DNA of 64,000 nucleotides from JADGRB01 sp036267635 (GTDB taxonomy: Bacteria > Myxococcota_A > Polyangia > Fen-1088). Position 1 is the stretch's first letter, and each line of letters opens with the position of its first letter. A program made the position numbers and the translations under genes. The notes below the pieces were generated by a model. It was not told the origin of the DNA, did not search any database, and saw only the letters and a program-made list of their open reading frames with translations. Where the stretch lies: the NCBI GenBank assembly GCA_036267635.1, contig DATAVR010000036.1:1-64000 (forward strand), given 5' to 3'. Shown here piece by piece: positions 1 through 9,820 of the stretch.

Positions 1-133
1 TGAGGAGCGCGAACGCCCAGATCGCCAGGCGGACGGCCCCGGTGGCGCGCGACTCGTCGGGCGAGCCGGTGGCGCGGGCGAGGCAGGCGCCGGCCGCCAG
101 CATCAACCCGAGCGAGAGTCCGAGGACGATCAT
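1..133 (-). CDS. membrane protein, N-terminal part only (runs off the left edge)
   Basis: An open frame starts with ATG at 133 and runs leftward off the window. The visible 44 residues begin MIVLGLSLGLMLAAGACLA, a hydrophobic first segment, followed by a short polar stretch and a second hydrophobic stretch (AVRLAIWAFALL). Its ATG overlaps the TGA of the upstream glycosyltransferase gene in an ATGA junction (130-133), so the two are probably translationally coupled. It may be a further polytopic protein working with the GT87-like enzyme, but too little is visible to name a family. The coupled start is the main support. Confidence 0.6.
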   Translation of the reverse strand, partial: MIVLGLSLGLMLAAGACLARATGSPDESRATGAVRLAIWAFALL

Positions 134-1347
134 GTCGCCCGCGCCCGGGGGTGAAGATCGCGCGCGGTCGCGACGGCCGCGGCGATCAACGCCGCGCCCG
201 CCAGCGCCGGAAAACCGGCGAACGGCGCCGGCAACGCCAGCGCGACCCAGGCGAGCGCGCCGGCCAGCGCCGGCCCGCGTGGCAACCGCTGGTCGGCGGC
301 CAGCGCGGCGCCGAGCGGCGCCAGCGGGAGCGCCAGCACGAGGCCCATGACCCACCCGGTCGGCGAGGTGACGACGCAGGCGACGGCCGCCGCCCAGTAG
401 AGCAGCGTCGCGGCGTCGTCGCCTTCAGGACGACGAAGGCGACGCGCCAGGAGGGTCAACGCGCCGATCCCGAGGACGAACGGGAGCCGCGCGCTCGCCG
501 GCGTCGGGGCTTCTGGCGCCAGCAGGCGTGGCAGGCTGGCCGCCGCCGGCGCGTCGCCAATGGCGATCCGGTAGCGACGGTCACCGAGCCGCGCCGTGCC
601 GTCGTCGGCGGCTGCCGGGAGGCGCTCCGGCGGCAGCAGCATCTCTTCGGTTCCCCCCTCGCCGTAGAGGGCGGCGCGCGGCAAGACCTCGCGCGCATAC
701 TCCACGAGACGAGCGGGTCCGTCGACGACCGCCGCGAGGCCGAGCAGCAACACGCCCGCGCCGAGCGCCGCCAGCGCGACCTTCCCGCGTCCCCCGGCCC
801 AGACCACCGGAACCAGGCCGGCGAGCGTCGGCTTGAAGGCGATCGCCGCCGCCAGCGCGGCGCCGGCGACCGCGGGGCGGGCCCGCCCGCGCCAGGCGAG
901 CGCCAGCAGCAACAAGATCAGAAGATCGATCTGGCCGCGCTCCAGGTGGCGATAGAACGGGAAGAACAGCGCGCTGGCCAGGAAGAAGACGGTCCGGCCG
1001 CGCCGCTCGTCGGAGAGCAGCATCCCGGCCGCGATCCAGGCCGCCAGCATGGCGGCGGTGAAGAGCCCCTTGGCTGTCGGATAGGGCAGCGCGGCCAGTG
1101 GTCGGAAGAGATCGGCGATGAGCGGCGGGTAGAGAAACCGGCTGTGCTGGAAGACGGCGACGCCGTCCCACAGCGCGGGCGCGCTCGCCCCGGCGACCTG
1201 GTTGACGTAGGGATCGAGGCCGAGCCGCCGCGCCGTTCCGGCGATCCAGTAGGCGGCGAAGTCCTGTTGCAGCGACCGCGCCACGAACCAGACGCTCGCC
1301 GCGCACGCCGCCGCCACTGCCGCGAACGTCGCGGGCGACCGCCTCAC
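130..1347 (-). CDS. GT87-like (DUF2029) polyprenol-dependent membrane glycosyltransferase
   Basis: The 405-residue product is almost wholly hydrophobic, with about ten predicted membrane segments. Features seen are QDFAAYWIAGTA near residue 28 followed by GLDPY, FLYPPLIADLF near 70, RGQIDLLILLLLALAW near 137 and a KPTLAGL loop. These match the layout of the GT87/DUF2029 family, GT-C glycosyltransferases that use polyprenyl-phosphate sugars, such as the mycobacterial mannosyltransferases. The start is a GTG at 1347, four bases after the stop of the Rieske/FAD reductase gene, and the stop overlaps the next start. These genes are therefore probably one operon. The sugar and acceptor cannot be read from the sequence. 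Family assignment is by motif only. Confidence 0.72.
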   Translation of the reverse strand: MRRSPATFAAVAAACAASVWFVARSLQQDFAAYWIAGTARRLGLDPYVNQVAGASAPALWDGVAVFQHSRFLYPPLIADLFRPLAALPYPTAKGLFTAAMLAAWIAAGMLLSDERRGRTVFFLASALFFPFYRHLERGQIDLLILLLLALAWRGRARPAVAGAALAAAIAFKPTLAGLVPVVWAGGRGKVALAALGAGVLLLGLAAVVDGPARLVEYAREVLPRAALYGEGGTEEMLLPPERLPAAADDGTARLGDRRYRIAIGDAPAAASLPRLLAPEAPTPASARLPFVLGIGALTLLARRLRRPEGDDAATLLYWAAAVACVVTSPTGWVMGLVLALPLAPLGAALAADQRLPRGPALAGALAWVALALPAPFAGFPALAGAALIAAAVATARDLHPRARAT

Positions 1348-1351
1348 GGTC

Positions 1352-2899
1352 TCAGCGGGTGCGGCCGAAAGCGCCGAGCGCCGCCTGGTCGTTGTGCTCG
1401 AAGGCCACCTCGGCGTCGAGGCTGGTCCTGTCCCGCCCGAGCGTGGCGACCGCCAGCGTCTGGCCGCCGCGGCGGTAGGCCAGGGTGGCGTCGCGCTTGG
1501 CGAGATCGCCCGCGACGTCGATCCGGTCCCAGCTCTCGGCGTGGCCGACGTAGTTGATCGTCACGTCGAACTGCGTGCTCCAGAAGAACGGCGGCGAGGA
1601 GAACGGCAGGTCGCGGCCCAGCATGTTCAGCGCCGCCACCCGCCCCATCCGCTGCGCCACCGCCCAGTGCTCGATCCGCACCGACTCGCCGGTCGGCGCG
1701 TAGGGGAAGCGAGCGATGTCGCCGGCGGCGAACACGCCGGCGGCGCTGGTCCGCAGCCGATCGTCGACCAGCACGCCGCGGTCGATGGTGAGGCCCGCCG
1801 CCTGCGCCAGCTCGACTGCCGGCTGGACGCCGACGCCCAGCACGACCAGATCGGCGCTCACCCGCTCGCCGTTGGCCAGCACGACGGCGTTGGCCTCGAT
1901 CCGCGCCACCGTCTGCCCGAGGTGGAAGCGGATGCCGTGCTCCTCATGCACCGCGCGCAGAAGGCCGCCCAGCTCGGGGCCGAGCGAGCGCGAGAACGGA
2001 ATCTGGTCGGGCGCCACCACCTCGACCATCAGATCGCGCGCGCGCAGGGAGGCGGCCACCTCCATCCCGATGAAGCTGGCGCCGATCACCACCGCGCGCT
2101 TCGCGCGGCTCGCGGCCGCGATGATGGCCCGGCTGTCGGCGAGCGTGCGCAATGTGTGGACGTGCGGCAGCTCGGCGCCTGGCAGCGACGGGCGAATCGC
2201 CGCGGCGCCGGTGGCCAGCAAGAGCGCGTCCCAGGCGACCTCCCGGCCGTCCTCCAGCGAGAGCCGCTTGGCGGACGGATCGATCGCCGTCACGCGGGCG
2301 CCGAGCGCGAGCGCGATCTTCTGCTCGCCGAAGAACGACGGCGGCCGCAGCGGCATCCAGTCTTCCGGCGCCGTTCCTGCCAGATAGTCCTTGGAGAGGT
2401 TCGGGCGATCGACCGGGGGCGATTCGTCGGCGCCGAACAGCAGGATCTCGCCGTCGTATCCCTCGCGCCGCAGCGTCTCCGCCGCCGACTCTCCCGCCGC
2501 CCCGGCGCCCACGATGGCGATGGTCCGCAGCGACGACTCGCGCCGCAGGCTGATCGGATCCCCGCGGCGGCCGCCCACGCGGATCCTGCCTCCGACCCGC
2601 TCGACCTCGTAGCAGGGGAGGGGATTGAAGGCCGGCGCGCGGAGCACGGCGCCGGTGCGAAGATCGAAGCAGCCGTGGTGCCACGGGCAGCGGATGGTGC
2701 CGTCGACGACACGTCCTTCGGCCAAGGGCCCGCCGTAGTGGGTGCAGGTCGCGCCGACCGCGAAGATCTCCTCGCCGTTGCGGACCAGCAGCACCGACTC
2801 TCCGTTCGCCTGGCCGAGCAGCGGCCCGTCCGCGGGAACCTCACTCTCTGCAATGCCGGTCGCGAGATCTGGACCCGAGAGCTTAGTTTCTCCACCCAT
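1352..2899 (-). CDS. Rieske-domain FAD-dependent NAD(P)H oxidoreductase (AIFM3/ferredoxin-reductase type)
   Basis: 515 residues in two parts. Residues about 20-115 are a Rieske domain: C52-T-H54 and C71-P-W-H74 supply the two Cys and two His ligands of a [2Fe-2S] cluster. From about 125 comes a two-dinucleotide-fold FAD/NAD(P)H reductase: GAGAAG at 131-136, a second fold around VVIGASFIGMEVAA, the FAD-binding AAGDIARFP near residue 395, and a reductase C-terminal domain. This is the architecture of apoptosis-inducing-factor-3-like reductases and of ferredoxin reductases of ring-hydroxylating systems. No oxygenase gene is nearby, so the electron acceptor is unknown. It is the first gene of a probable operon with the glycosyltransferase. 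The ATG at 2899 lacks a strong ribosome site. Confidence 0.88.
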   Translation of the reverse strand: MGGETKLSGPDLATGIAESEVPADGPLLGQANGESVLLVRNGEEIFAVGATCTHYGGPLAEGRVVDGTIRCPWHHGCFDLRTGAVLRAPAFNPLPCYEVERVGGRIRVGGRRGDPISLRRESSLRTIAIVGAGAAGESAAETLRREGYDGEILLFGADESPPVDRPNLSKDYLAGTAPEDWMPLRPPSFFGEQKIALALGARVTAIDPSAKRLSLEDGREVAWDALLLATGAAAIRPSLPGAELPHVHTLRTLADSRAIIAAASRAKRAVVIGASFIGMEVAASLRARDLMVEVVAPDQIPFSRSLGPELGGLLRAVHEEHGIRFHLGQTVARIEANAVVLANGERVSADLVVLGVGVQPAVELAQAAGLTIDRGVLVDDRLRTSAAGVFAAGDIARFPYAPTGESVRIEHWAVAQRMGRVAALNMLGRDLPFSSPPFFWSTQFDVTINYVGHAESWDRIDVAGDLAKRDATLAYRRGGQTLAVATLGRDRTSLDAEVAFEHNDQAALGAFGRTR

Positions 2900-2969
2900 G
2901 ACGGTTGATGAGTAGAGTTGCAGGGACTGGCCGAGGTGACAAGACCCCCCGGGCCGGACGGCGATTTCC

Positions 2970-3233
2970 CTATTGTCTCAGCGTGCGCCGGCCGCTCGCC
3001 GTTCCGGCGTCCCGTCGACCGCTTCCGCTCTCCGAGCGCCGCGCCGGTGGCGCCTCGCGTTCCGACGGTTGAGAGGCCCCCGCGCTCGAGACGAGCTCCG
3101 CTTCGGCCTGCAGCCAGTCGTCTGTCTCGTGACCGGGAACCGAGCCCCGCTGCAAGAAAAGCTCGTAGGCTCGTCGTGCGATCTCGTCCTGACCCGGATG
3201 CGGTCCAGCGCCCGCTCGATTGGACTTCGGCAT
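2970..3233 (-). CDS. DUF2934 family small protein
   Basis: 87 residues. The central segment DEIARRAYELFLQRG followed by ETDDWLQAEAEL is the signature of DUF2934, a family of small cytosolic proteins of unknown function common in Proteobacteria and Myxococcota. The C-terminal third is a low-complexity Arg/Ser/Gly tail rich in charge. The ATG at 3233 is preferred over an upstream in-frame ATG because GGAGG lies eight bases before it. The gene is divergent from the membrane protein gene at 3353, with 119 bases between that must hold both promoters. Function is not inferred. Confidence 0.75.
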   Translation of the reverse strand: MPKSNRAGAGPHPGQDEIARRAYELFLQRGSVPGHETDDWLQAEAELVSSAGASQPSEREAPPARRSESGSGRRDAGTASGRRTLRQ

Positions 3234-3352
3234 TGAAATTCCTCCAGGCAGCGAAGCTAAGCACCTCGCTTTTCTCCGCAAGAGTGATTGCGCGCAACGG
3301 TGCCGCCACTTCCAGGACTACCAACTCCGACGGGCTTGTGTAAGATGCGCCC

Positions 3353-3769
3353 ATGCTGCCCCTCCGAAACAGGACCCACGGGTCCCGGGTAGGACTTGGA
3401 CTGGCGCTGTTGGCCTCCGTCCTGTTGGTCTCTGTCGGAACGCCCTGGTCGGCCCGCGCGGCCGACGACAACGAGGCGCCGAAGGCGTCGGTGCCCGACG
3501 CGCCTCAAGCCGACGACACCGACAAGCCCAAGGACAAGTCGCTGCTGGCCCAGCAGCCGGCCGACGCCGCGGTCGCCAAGCAGAATCAGGCGAACGACGA
3601 AGCGTTCTACCAAAAGTGGCAGTTCTGGGCGGTCACCGGGGCCATCGTGGTCGGCGGGGCGCTCGCCATTTTCGGGGGCATCAAGCTCTACCACTCACTA
3701 AACGGTGGCGATATCCGCCCCTGCAACCCCTCGTTCGTCAGCTGCTTCGGACAGGGGGAATCCCAGTGA
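3353..3769 (+). CDS. exported single-pass membrane protein, unknown function
   Basis: 138 residues. The N-terminus has positive charges, a hydrophobic core (LGLALLASVLLVSVG) and an Ala-rich end (SARAAD), a typical Sec signal. An acidic, Lys/Asp/Gln-rich linker follows (residues about 37-85), then one membrane segment near 92-108 (FWAVTGAIVVGGALAIFGGI) and a short tail with two Cys. The Pro-rich protein at 38252-38761 has the same plan (signal, low-complexity linker, C-terminal YKKDWFWGTVG-type segment), so the two may share a role. Its stop overlaps the start of the lipoprotein gene at 3766, implying joint production. I do not recognise a family. Confidence 0.7.
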   Translation: MLPLRNRTHGSRVGLGLALLASVLLVSVGTPWSARAADDNEAPKASVPDAPQADDTDKPKDKSLLAQQPADAAVAKQNQANDEAFYQKWQFWAVTGAIVVGGALAIFGGIKLYHSLNGGDIRPCNPSFVSCFGQGESQ

Positions 3770-4209
3770 AGCGGGCTGGCGGTCTCCAGTGCGGCCTTCC
3801 GCTCGCCCTCGCGGTCCTCGGCGCGTCGCTGGTGGCCGGGTGCAACACCTACCACTACTACGACATCGACATCAAGGCGACGAGCCCGGTCACCGAGACC
3901 GAGACCAGCGTCATGAACTTCTGCCAGGTGACGGTCGCCGGCGCGGCCTCGGACACGCTCAGCTTGACGGGCGGGGACGGTTGTCCGCCGAACGGGTTCC
4001 CCGATATCGGCACCGTCGAGTACGCGACCTTCGCCGACTCTGGTGAGATCACGTTCACCTTCACCGGCTATATCCAGAATCTCGATCCCAGTGGCCTCTG
4101 CACCACGGCCTCCACGATGTTGACCGCCAGCGACGAGATCACCCAGACGGCGACGATCACGGCGGATCAGTGGAACGCGACCAACTGCCCGCCGCACGTC
4201 AGCCAGTAA
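3766..4209 (+). CDS. small lipoprotein, unknown function
   Basis: 147 residues from a GTG start that overlaps the previous stop (GTGA at 3766-3769). The N-terminus is basic, then hydrophobic (LPLALAVLGASLVAGC), with a lipobox LVAGC for lipid attachment. The mature part starts NTYHYYDIDIKA, is Ser/Thr-rich and ends with three Cys. It is predicted to lie at the outer membrane or periplasm beside the product of the coupled upstream gene. No domain recognised. The longer open frame that extends upstream of the GTG runs across the preceding gene and is not credible. Confidence 0.7.
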   Translation: MKRAGGLQCGLPLALAVLGASLVAGCNTYHYYDIDIKATSPVTETETSVMNFCQVTVAGAASDTLSLTGGDGCPPNGFPDIGTVEYATFADSGEITFTFTGYIQNLDPSGLCTTASTMLTASDEITQTATITADQWNATNCPPHVSQ

Positions 4210-4240
4210 CGGCGGCGGGTGCCGGAGGCCGGACGCGGGA

Positions 4241-5464
<1,224 letters not shown>

Positions 5465-5465
5465 C

Positions 5466-5480
5466 GCAAGCCTCGTGCCA
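5466..5480 (-). promoter_or_regulatory. candidate sigma-54 (-24/-12) promoter
   Basis: On the minus strand the bases read TGGCACG, four bases, then TTGC: an exact match to the core sigma-54 consensus with correct spacing. Transcription would begin about 12 bases after the GC of TTGC, near 5455, a few bases inside the frame starting at 5464. If used, translation must begin at or after the ATG at 5452. A match to 11 fixed bases is expected far less than once by chance in 64 kb. The flanking consensus bases (Y before, W after) do not match. Confidence 0.45.
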
Positions 5481-5552
5481 CGACGGCCGGCACCAATCCC
5501 AAGAATTGCCGGCAGTTGGAGGTCCAGTCCAGCGGCCCCGTTACGATCCGGT

Positions 5553-5570
5553 AGCATCCATAGAGATGCT
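5553..5570. repeat. 6-bp inverted repeat in sigma-factor leader
   Basis: AGCATC (5553-5558) and GATGCT (5565-5570) form a perfect six-base inverted repeat with a six-base loop. It lies between the PEGA gene and the sigma-factor gene and covers the most upstream ATG of the sigma reading frame. It could be a weak operator or an RNA hairpin; there is no T-run to make it a convincing terminator. Confidence 0.25.
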
Positions 5571-5624
5571 CTTAATCCTTACGTAACCACTTCCACCCAC
5601 GACGTCCAGACCCCTTAGGAGAGA

Positions 5625-6608
5625 TCACTGGTTATCGTCGTAATGCGGGGTACGTCCGAAGATGTCGTCGTGGTAGCGAATAAAGTAGTAGAGCGACACG
5701 GCGCCGAGCAGCGCGGCCGCGCCGAATGACACGTTGGCGGCGAGCGCGAAGTGGCGCTTCTGCTCGAGATCGTCCGAGGCGAGCTGGCGGGTGGAGCCGT
5801 TCGGCGGGAGCTGCGACAGCTCGCCGAGAAAGCCGCCGGCAGCCAGCGCGGCACCCGCGGCGATCGCGGTCCCGTACGCGACGTAGGGGGGCCAGGTGCG
5901 GCGGCGTGGAAGGTTCTCGGCGGTCAGCTTGATCTGCAGCTCCTGCCCCGGCAGCACCTCCACCCGCGACGCCCAGGGGAAGCTGCCGTCGGCCTCGACG
6001 CGGACCGAGTGCTTGCCCGCCAGCAACGTCCCGGAGATGAGCGGCGTGACGCCCAGATAGGCGTTGTCGATCGAGACCCGCGCCCCGTCGGGCTGGGTGG
6101 CGACCTGGATTTTTCCCGGCTCGACGTGCGGCCGGAACAGCTCGCCCGACGCCTCCTGGACCGCGCTGATGAGATCCTCGACGCCCCCCTCGACCAGCCG
6201 GAAGACGCGGCTCTCGACCTTGCCCTCCTCGACGTTGTCGAGGTTCAGGTTGAACAGGAACTGCTTGCCGCGGGTGCCGACGCTCCCGGCGACGATCCGC
6301 CGCACGCCGAGCGAGACGCCGGCCCGCCCCAAGCAGGAGATGTCGTCGAGGCAGCTCTGCGCGCGCTTCTCGTTCTCCACGCCGAGCCGAGCGCGGAACT
6401 CCTCCTTGCCGGCGATCTCGAAGCCGCCGTGCTGCGCGACGTAGGCGATCAGGACCTCGGTGAGGTTGTCGGCCAGCTCGGCGTCCTTTTCGGAAGTCCC
6501 CAGCACGAGGACCGCGATCTTCTCGCCGGCGCGCGCTGGCCGTGGGAGCGCCGCCAAGCCGAGCGTCGCCAGTAACGCGGCGAGGGCGATCCGGCGCGGC
6601 GCGGTCAC
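5625..6608 (-). CDS. exported PEGA-domain membrane protein
   Basis: 327 residues from a GTG that overlaps the preceding stop (GTGA, 6605-6608). Residues 1-27 form a Sec signal ending PARA. Residues about 29-155 look like a small alpha/beta domain (KIAVLVLGTSEKDAELADNL) of the kind found in myxobacterial kinase-associated envelope proteins. Residues about 165-225 are a PEGA domain (IQVATQPDGARVSIDNAYLG, then GKHSVRVEADG). Two membrane segments follow near 238-262 and 283-305. It is the third gene of an overlapping operon with a Ser/Thr kinase and a Cys-rich lipoprotein, so a sensory or envelope-linked role under the kinase is plausible. PEGA domains are known from surface-layer and kinase-linked proteins; the ligand is unknown. 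Confidence 0.78.
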   Translation of the reverse strand: MTAPRRIALAALLATLGLAALPRPARAGEKIAVLVLGTSEKDAELADNLTEVLIAYVAQHGGFEIAGKEEFRARLGVENEKRAQSCLDDISCLGRAGVSLGVRRIVAGSVGTRGKQFLFNLNLDNVEEGKVESRVFRLVEGGVEDLISAVQEASGELFRPHVEPGKIQVATQPDGARVSIDNAYLGVTPLISGTLLAGKHSVRVEADGSFPWASRVEVLPGQELQIKLTAENLPRRRTWPPYVAYGTAIAAGAALAAGGFLGELSQLPPNGSTRQLASDDLEQKRHFALAANVSFGAAALLGAVSLYYFIRYHDDIFGRTPHYDDNQ

Positions 6609-8041
6609 AGGGTCGGCTCCGTGCAGCTTCCGACCGTGCCGGCGTCCGTCTTCTGGCAGCTCTTCGACTGGCACTGGTCGTCCTCGAGGCAGGGCTTGCC
6701 CCCGGCCTGGAAAGGCGCGCAGAGGCCGGAGGGGGCGCAGAACGATTGCCCGGCGCTCCAGCGATCGGCGTTGCAGTCGTCGTCGATCTGACAGAGCGCC
6801 GTGCAGATCGTCGTCGACGGGTCGCTCAGATCGACCTGCCGGCATTTCAGATCGCCGACGCAGTTGGCGTTGCCGAGGCAGGGGAGCCCGAAAGAGCCCG
6901 GGAAGCAGGCAGCGGTCGGGACGGGCGCCGAGGTCGGGCTCGAGACGGCGAGGAAGGGCAAGCAGGTCTGGCCGATGCCTGCGCGTGGCTCGCAATCGGG
7001 CGTCGTTTGTCCTGGGGCCACCGTGCAGGGGCGCAAGCAGGTCCCGAGATCCGTCGACTTTTCGGGCGGGGCCTGGAAGACGCAGATGGTGTTCTCGTCG
7101 CGCGTGCAGTCGGCCGTCGTGCGGCAGGCATTCCCGCGATACGAGTAGGGACTCTCGCAGTAGCTGAAACCGTCGTCGCGGGGGACGCAACTGAACGTCC
7201 CCTGGTCGCTGTCGAAGGTGGCGCAGTCGGCGTCGCTGTTGCACTTGATCGTGCAGAGCTTGAGCCCGGCCTCGGCGGTGGGATCGTCATCTGAGCGGCA
7301 GCTGCCGACCAGGCAGTTGATGTCCGTCTCGCAGATGAAACCGAGCAGCCCCGGGATGCAGATCGCTGGGTTCGCCGGTCCCGAAATCTTCTGGAAGCAG
7401 ACGTGATTGGGTGGGCAGTTTTGCGCCGAGTCGCAGTTGGGGACGCAGATATCGGGCGCGTGCGCCGAGGCTGGCACCAGAAGCGGCAAGCAGGATTGCC
7501 CCGGCGAGCAGGATGATTGGCCGCTCTGGCAGTTCTTCTGCAAGCAGTAGAGGTGGTCGGCCTCGAGGGTGCTGTTCTTGCTGTAGAGCTGTGTCAGGAA
7601 GGTCGCAGCGCAGGTGGAACGAACCGGATCGGTGCAGTCGCTGTCGGCCGTGCAGGGGGTCATCGTCGTGCAGATCCCCTGTTCGGTGGTGACGTCGGTG
7701 CGCAGGCAGCCGAGCGCGGTCTGTCCGCACCCGGTCACCGAGCCGGTGGGCGCCGAGGGATCGCAGGACTTGAGCTCGGCGTCCCCCTCGACGCAGGTGT
7801 CGCCGCCGGGGAGTGTCATCGGCGCGTCGCAGGAGGCGGTGCAGAAGTCGGTGCCGTCGAGCAGGCTGGCCGGATAGCAGACCATCGCCTTTCCGCTCGG
7901 GTCGGTGCCGCATCCGGGATCCTTGGCCGAGGGATCGCAGGCGAAGATGCGGTCGTCGAAGGCTGTCTGGTCGACCTTACAGCCCACCACGAAGGCGATC
8001 CCCACGATCCCTGCGACGGCCAGTGTGCGCCGCAGGATCAC
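6605..8041 (-). CDS. large Cys-rich lipoprotein
   Basis: 478 residues. GTG start at 8041 overlaps the kinase stop, and the stop overlaps the PEGA gene start, both as GTGA. The N-terminus (ILRRTLAVAGIVGIAFVVGC) is a lipoprotein signal with lipobox VVGC. The mature part is almost entirely short disulfide-type modules: dozens of Cys in patterns such as CxxDxDC, GxxCxP and PGQSCLP, resembling EGF-like or Dickkopf-like knots. Such proteins are frequent in myxobacterial envelopes. Being between kinase and PEGA genes with no gaps argues for one functional unit, perhaps the extracytoplasmic face of the kinase signalling system. A shorter protein of the same style is encoded at 37147-38262. No catalytic motif seen. 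Confidence 0.82.
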   Translation of the reverse strand: MILRRTLAVAGIVGIAFVVGCKVDQTAFDDRIFACDPSAKDPGCGTDPSGKAMVCYPASLLDGTDFCTASCDAPMTLPGGDTCVEGDAELKSCDPSAPTGSVTGCGQTALGCLRTDVTTEQGICTTMTPCTADSDCTDPVRSTCAATFLTQLYSKNSTLEADHLYCLQKNCQSGQSSCSPGQSCLPLLVPASAHAPDICVPNCDSAQNCPPNHVCFQKISGPANPAICIPGLLGFICETDINCLVGSCRSDDDPTAEAGLKLCTIKCNSDADCATFDSDQGTFSCVPRDDGFSYCESPYSYRGNACRTTADCTRDENTICVFQAPPEKSTDLGTCLRPCTVAPGQTTPDCEPRAGIGQTCLPFLAVSSPTSAPVPTAACFPGSFGLPCLGNANCVGDLKCRQVDLSDPSTTICTALCQIDDDCNADRWSAGQSFCAPSGLCAPFQAGGKPCLEDDQCQSKSCQKTDAGTVGSCTEPTL

Positions 8042-9750
8042 TTGATCATTCTCTTGACGAACGGGGCATCGGGCGCGTTCGGAGCCAGCTCGAGGTACTT
8101 CTTGTAGTTGTCGTTCGCTTGCGGCGCGTGGCCGGCCCGCATGTAGCACTTGCCGAGGAACTTGTAGACGGCGGCAAGTCGCGGGCTCATGCGCTTGGCC
8201 TCCTCGCCGTGGCCGCAGGCGTCGACGACCTCCCCCTGTCCGAGCAGCTTGTCAGCCTCGGCCAGCACCTCGGTGGCACCGCGCGGCGCGGGCGCCGGTG
8301 TCGGGGGCGGCGGCGCGATCGCCGGGGCCGCGGGCGCTGACGCGGCCGAGGGCGAGGCTGCCACAACGGCGACTGGTTTCGCCGCGCCGCCGTGGTGGTG
8401 CTTGCCGCGGTCGTGCGCGGCTGCCTCGTGCACGGCGACCGCAGCCGGAGCGGGCGCCGGCTCGGCGGCGGGGACCGGGGGCGTCGCCGGTTCAGGGGGT
8501 GGCGTCGGCTTCGCGGCCGGCGCCGGCGGCAGCGGTGTCGCGCGCGCCGCTTCGATCGCCGCCGCGTTGGCCTCGTCGGCCTGTTTCATCTGGGTGCGTG
8601 CGTGGTAGGTGTAGATCGCCCCGGCCAGCGAGACGGCCGCCAGCGCGGCGATCCCGGCCACCACGATCGGCGTCTGCCCTCTGGGCCGTCCGGTCAGATT
8701 GGTGGTGGTGCCGAACCGCCGGGCGGCCGATTGCGCCGGGATGGTTCCCGTCCCGCCCTGCGTCGCCAGCTCGTGTCCCGAGATGTCGCGCACCGTCGGT
8801 TGCCCGGCGCGGACGCTGGGCGCGACCGGCGTCGCCGGGCCGCTGGTCGCGCCGAGGACGCCTTCCAGCACCTCGCGGAAGGCGCCGGCGGACGGGTAGC
8901 GCATCTCGCGATCCTTCTCCAGCCCGCGCATCACCACGTCGTCGATGATCTTGGGGAGCCGCAGATCGGGCCGGCGCTTGCTGGGCGAGATCGGCGTCTC
9001 GACCAGGTGGCGGCTGACGATCGCCATCGGCGAATCGGCCCGGAACGGAATGTCGCCGGTGACCATTTGGTAGAGGATCACCGCGGCGGCGTACAGATCG
9101 GCGCGGCCGTCGAGCGGCTCGGCGCGCGCCTGCTCGGGGGCCATGTACTCGGGCGTGCCGCAGACGAGCCCCTGGATGGTCAGCATCGCGGCGCGATCGT
9201 CCCCCTCGGCGAGCGTCGCCTTGGCGATGCCGAAGTCGCAGACCTTCACGAAGTCCTTCTCCTCGCGCCGCGCGATGAGCATGATGTTGCTCGGCTTCAG
9301 GTCGCGGTGGATGACCCCCTGGGCGTGCGCCTCCTCCAGCGCCGACAGCACCTGCGACAGGATCCGCACCACGCGCGGCAGCGGCAGCGGGAAGTCCTCG
9401 CGGATCACCTGCGCCAGATCGCGCCCGGTGAGGAGCTCCATCGCGATGTAGAGCGTCCCGTCGCGGTCCTGTCCCGAATCTATGATCTGGATCGAGTTCG
9501 GGTGGTTCAGCAGCGAGGCGCTCTTCGCCTCGCGTTTGAACCGCCCCACCAGCTTGTCGTCCCCCATGAGGTGCGGGTGCAGCACCTTGAGGGCGACCTG
9601 CTTGCCGAGCGAGAGCTGCTCGGCCTTGTAGACGTTCCCCATCGCGCCGCTGCCGATGAGACCGTCAATCCGAAAGTTCCCCGCGATGACCCGGCCCGGG
9701 AAGGGGTCGAGGCTTTGAACGGCCGGGTCCTGCTCCTGGGGCGGGCTCAT
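8038..9750 (-). CDS. membrane Ser/Thr protein kinase with C-terminal TPR-like region
   Basis: 570 residues. The kinase domain (about 22-290) is intact: glycine loop GSGAMG at 34-39, K55, catalytic HRDLKPSN with D150, DFG with D172, and APEQARAEP in the P+1 region. A linker with an Ala/Pro-rich stretch surrounds one membrane segment (TPIVVAGIAALAAVSLAGAI, near 365-385), followed by a long Pro/Ala low-complexity spacer. The last ~80 residues resemble tetratricopeptide repeats (AVYKFLGKCYMRAG, ANDNYKKYLELAP). The kinase is thus cytoplasmic with a periplasmic TPR tail. It heads the three-gene operon; a promoter-like sequence lies at 9773-9800. Confidence 0.93.
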   Translation of the reverse strand: MSPPQEQDPAVQSLDPFPGRVIAGNFRIDGLIGSGAMGNVYKAEQLSLGKQVALKVLHPHLMGDDKLVGRFKREAKSASLLNHPNSIQIIDSGQDRDGTLYIAMELLTGRDLAQVIREDFPLPLPRVVRILSQVLSALEEAHAQGVIHRDLKPSNIMLIARREEKDFVKVCDFGIAKATLAEGDDRAAMLTIQGLVCGTPEYMAPEQARAEPLDGRADLYAAAVILYQMVTGDIPFRADSPMAIVSRHLVETPISPSKRRPDLRLPKIIDDVVMRGLEKDREMRYPSAGAFREVLEGVLGATSGPATPVAPSVRAGQPTVRDISGHELATQGGTGTIPAQSAARRFGTTTNLTGRPRGQTPIVVAGIAALAAVSLAGAIYTYHARTQMKQADEANAAAIEAARATPLPPAPAAKPTPPPEPATPPVPAAEPAPAPAAVAVHEAAAHDRGKHHHGGAAKPVAVVAASPSAASAPAAPAIAPPPPTPAPAPRGATEVLAEADKLLGQGEVVDACGHGEEAKRMSPRLAAVYKFLGKCYMRAGHAPQANDNYKKYLELAPNAPDAPFVKRMIK

Positions 9751-9772
9751 GGGTCGGAGATGCGACCGCGCG

Positions 9773-9800
9773 ATGATACCCCAGCCGGCGCGATTGTGAA
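9773..9800 (-). promoter_or_regulatory. probable sigma-70-type promoter of the kinase operon
   Basis: On the minus strand TTCACA (9800-9795) and TATCAT (9778-9773) are separated by 16 bases, close to the TTGACA/TATAAT consensus. The expected start of transcription near 9766 leaves a leader of about 15 bases before the ATG at 9750. This is the only good housekeeping-type match in the 139-base gap. Confidence 0.45.
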
Positions 9801-9820
9801 CAGAGCTGCCCGCCCTGTGG

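Noticed and set aside
5553..5570. Rho-independent terminator of the PEGA operon
   Set aside because: Six-base stem only, no T-run, and the most distal sigma-factor ATG lies in it.
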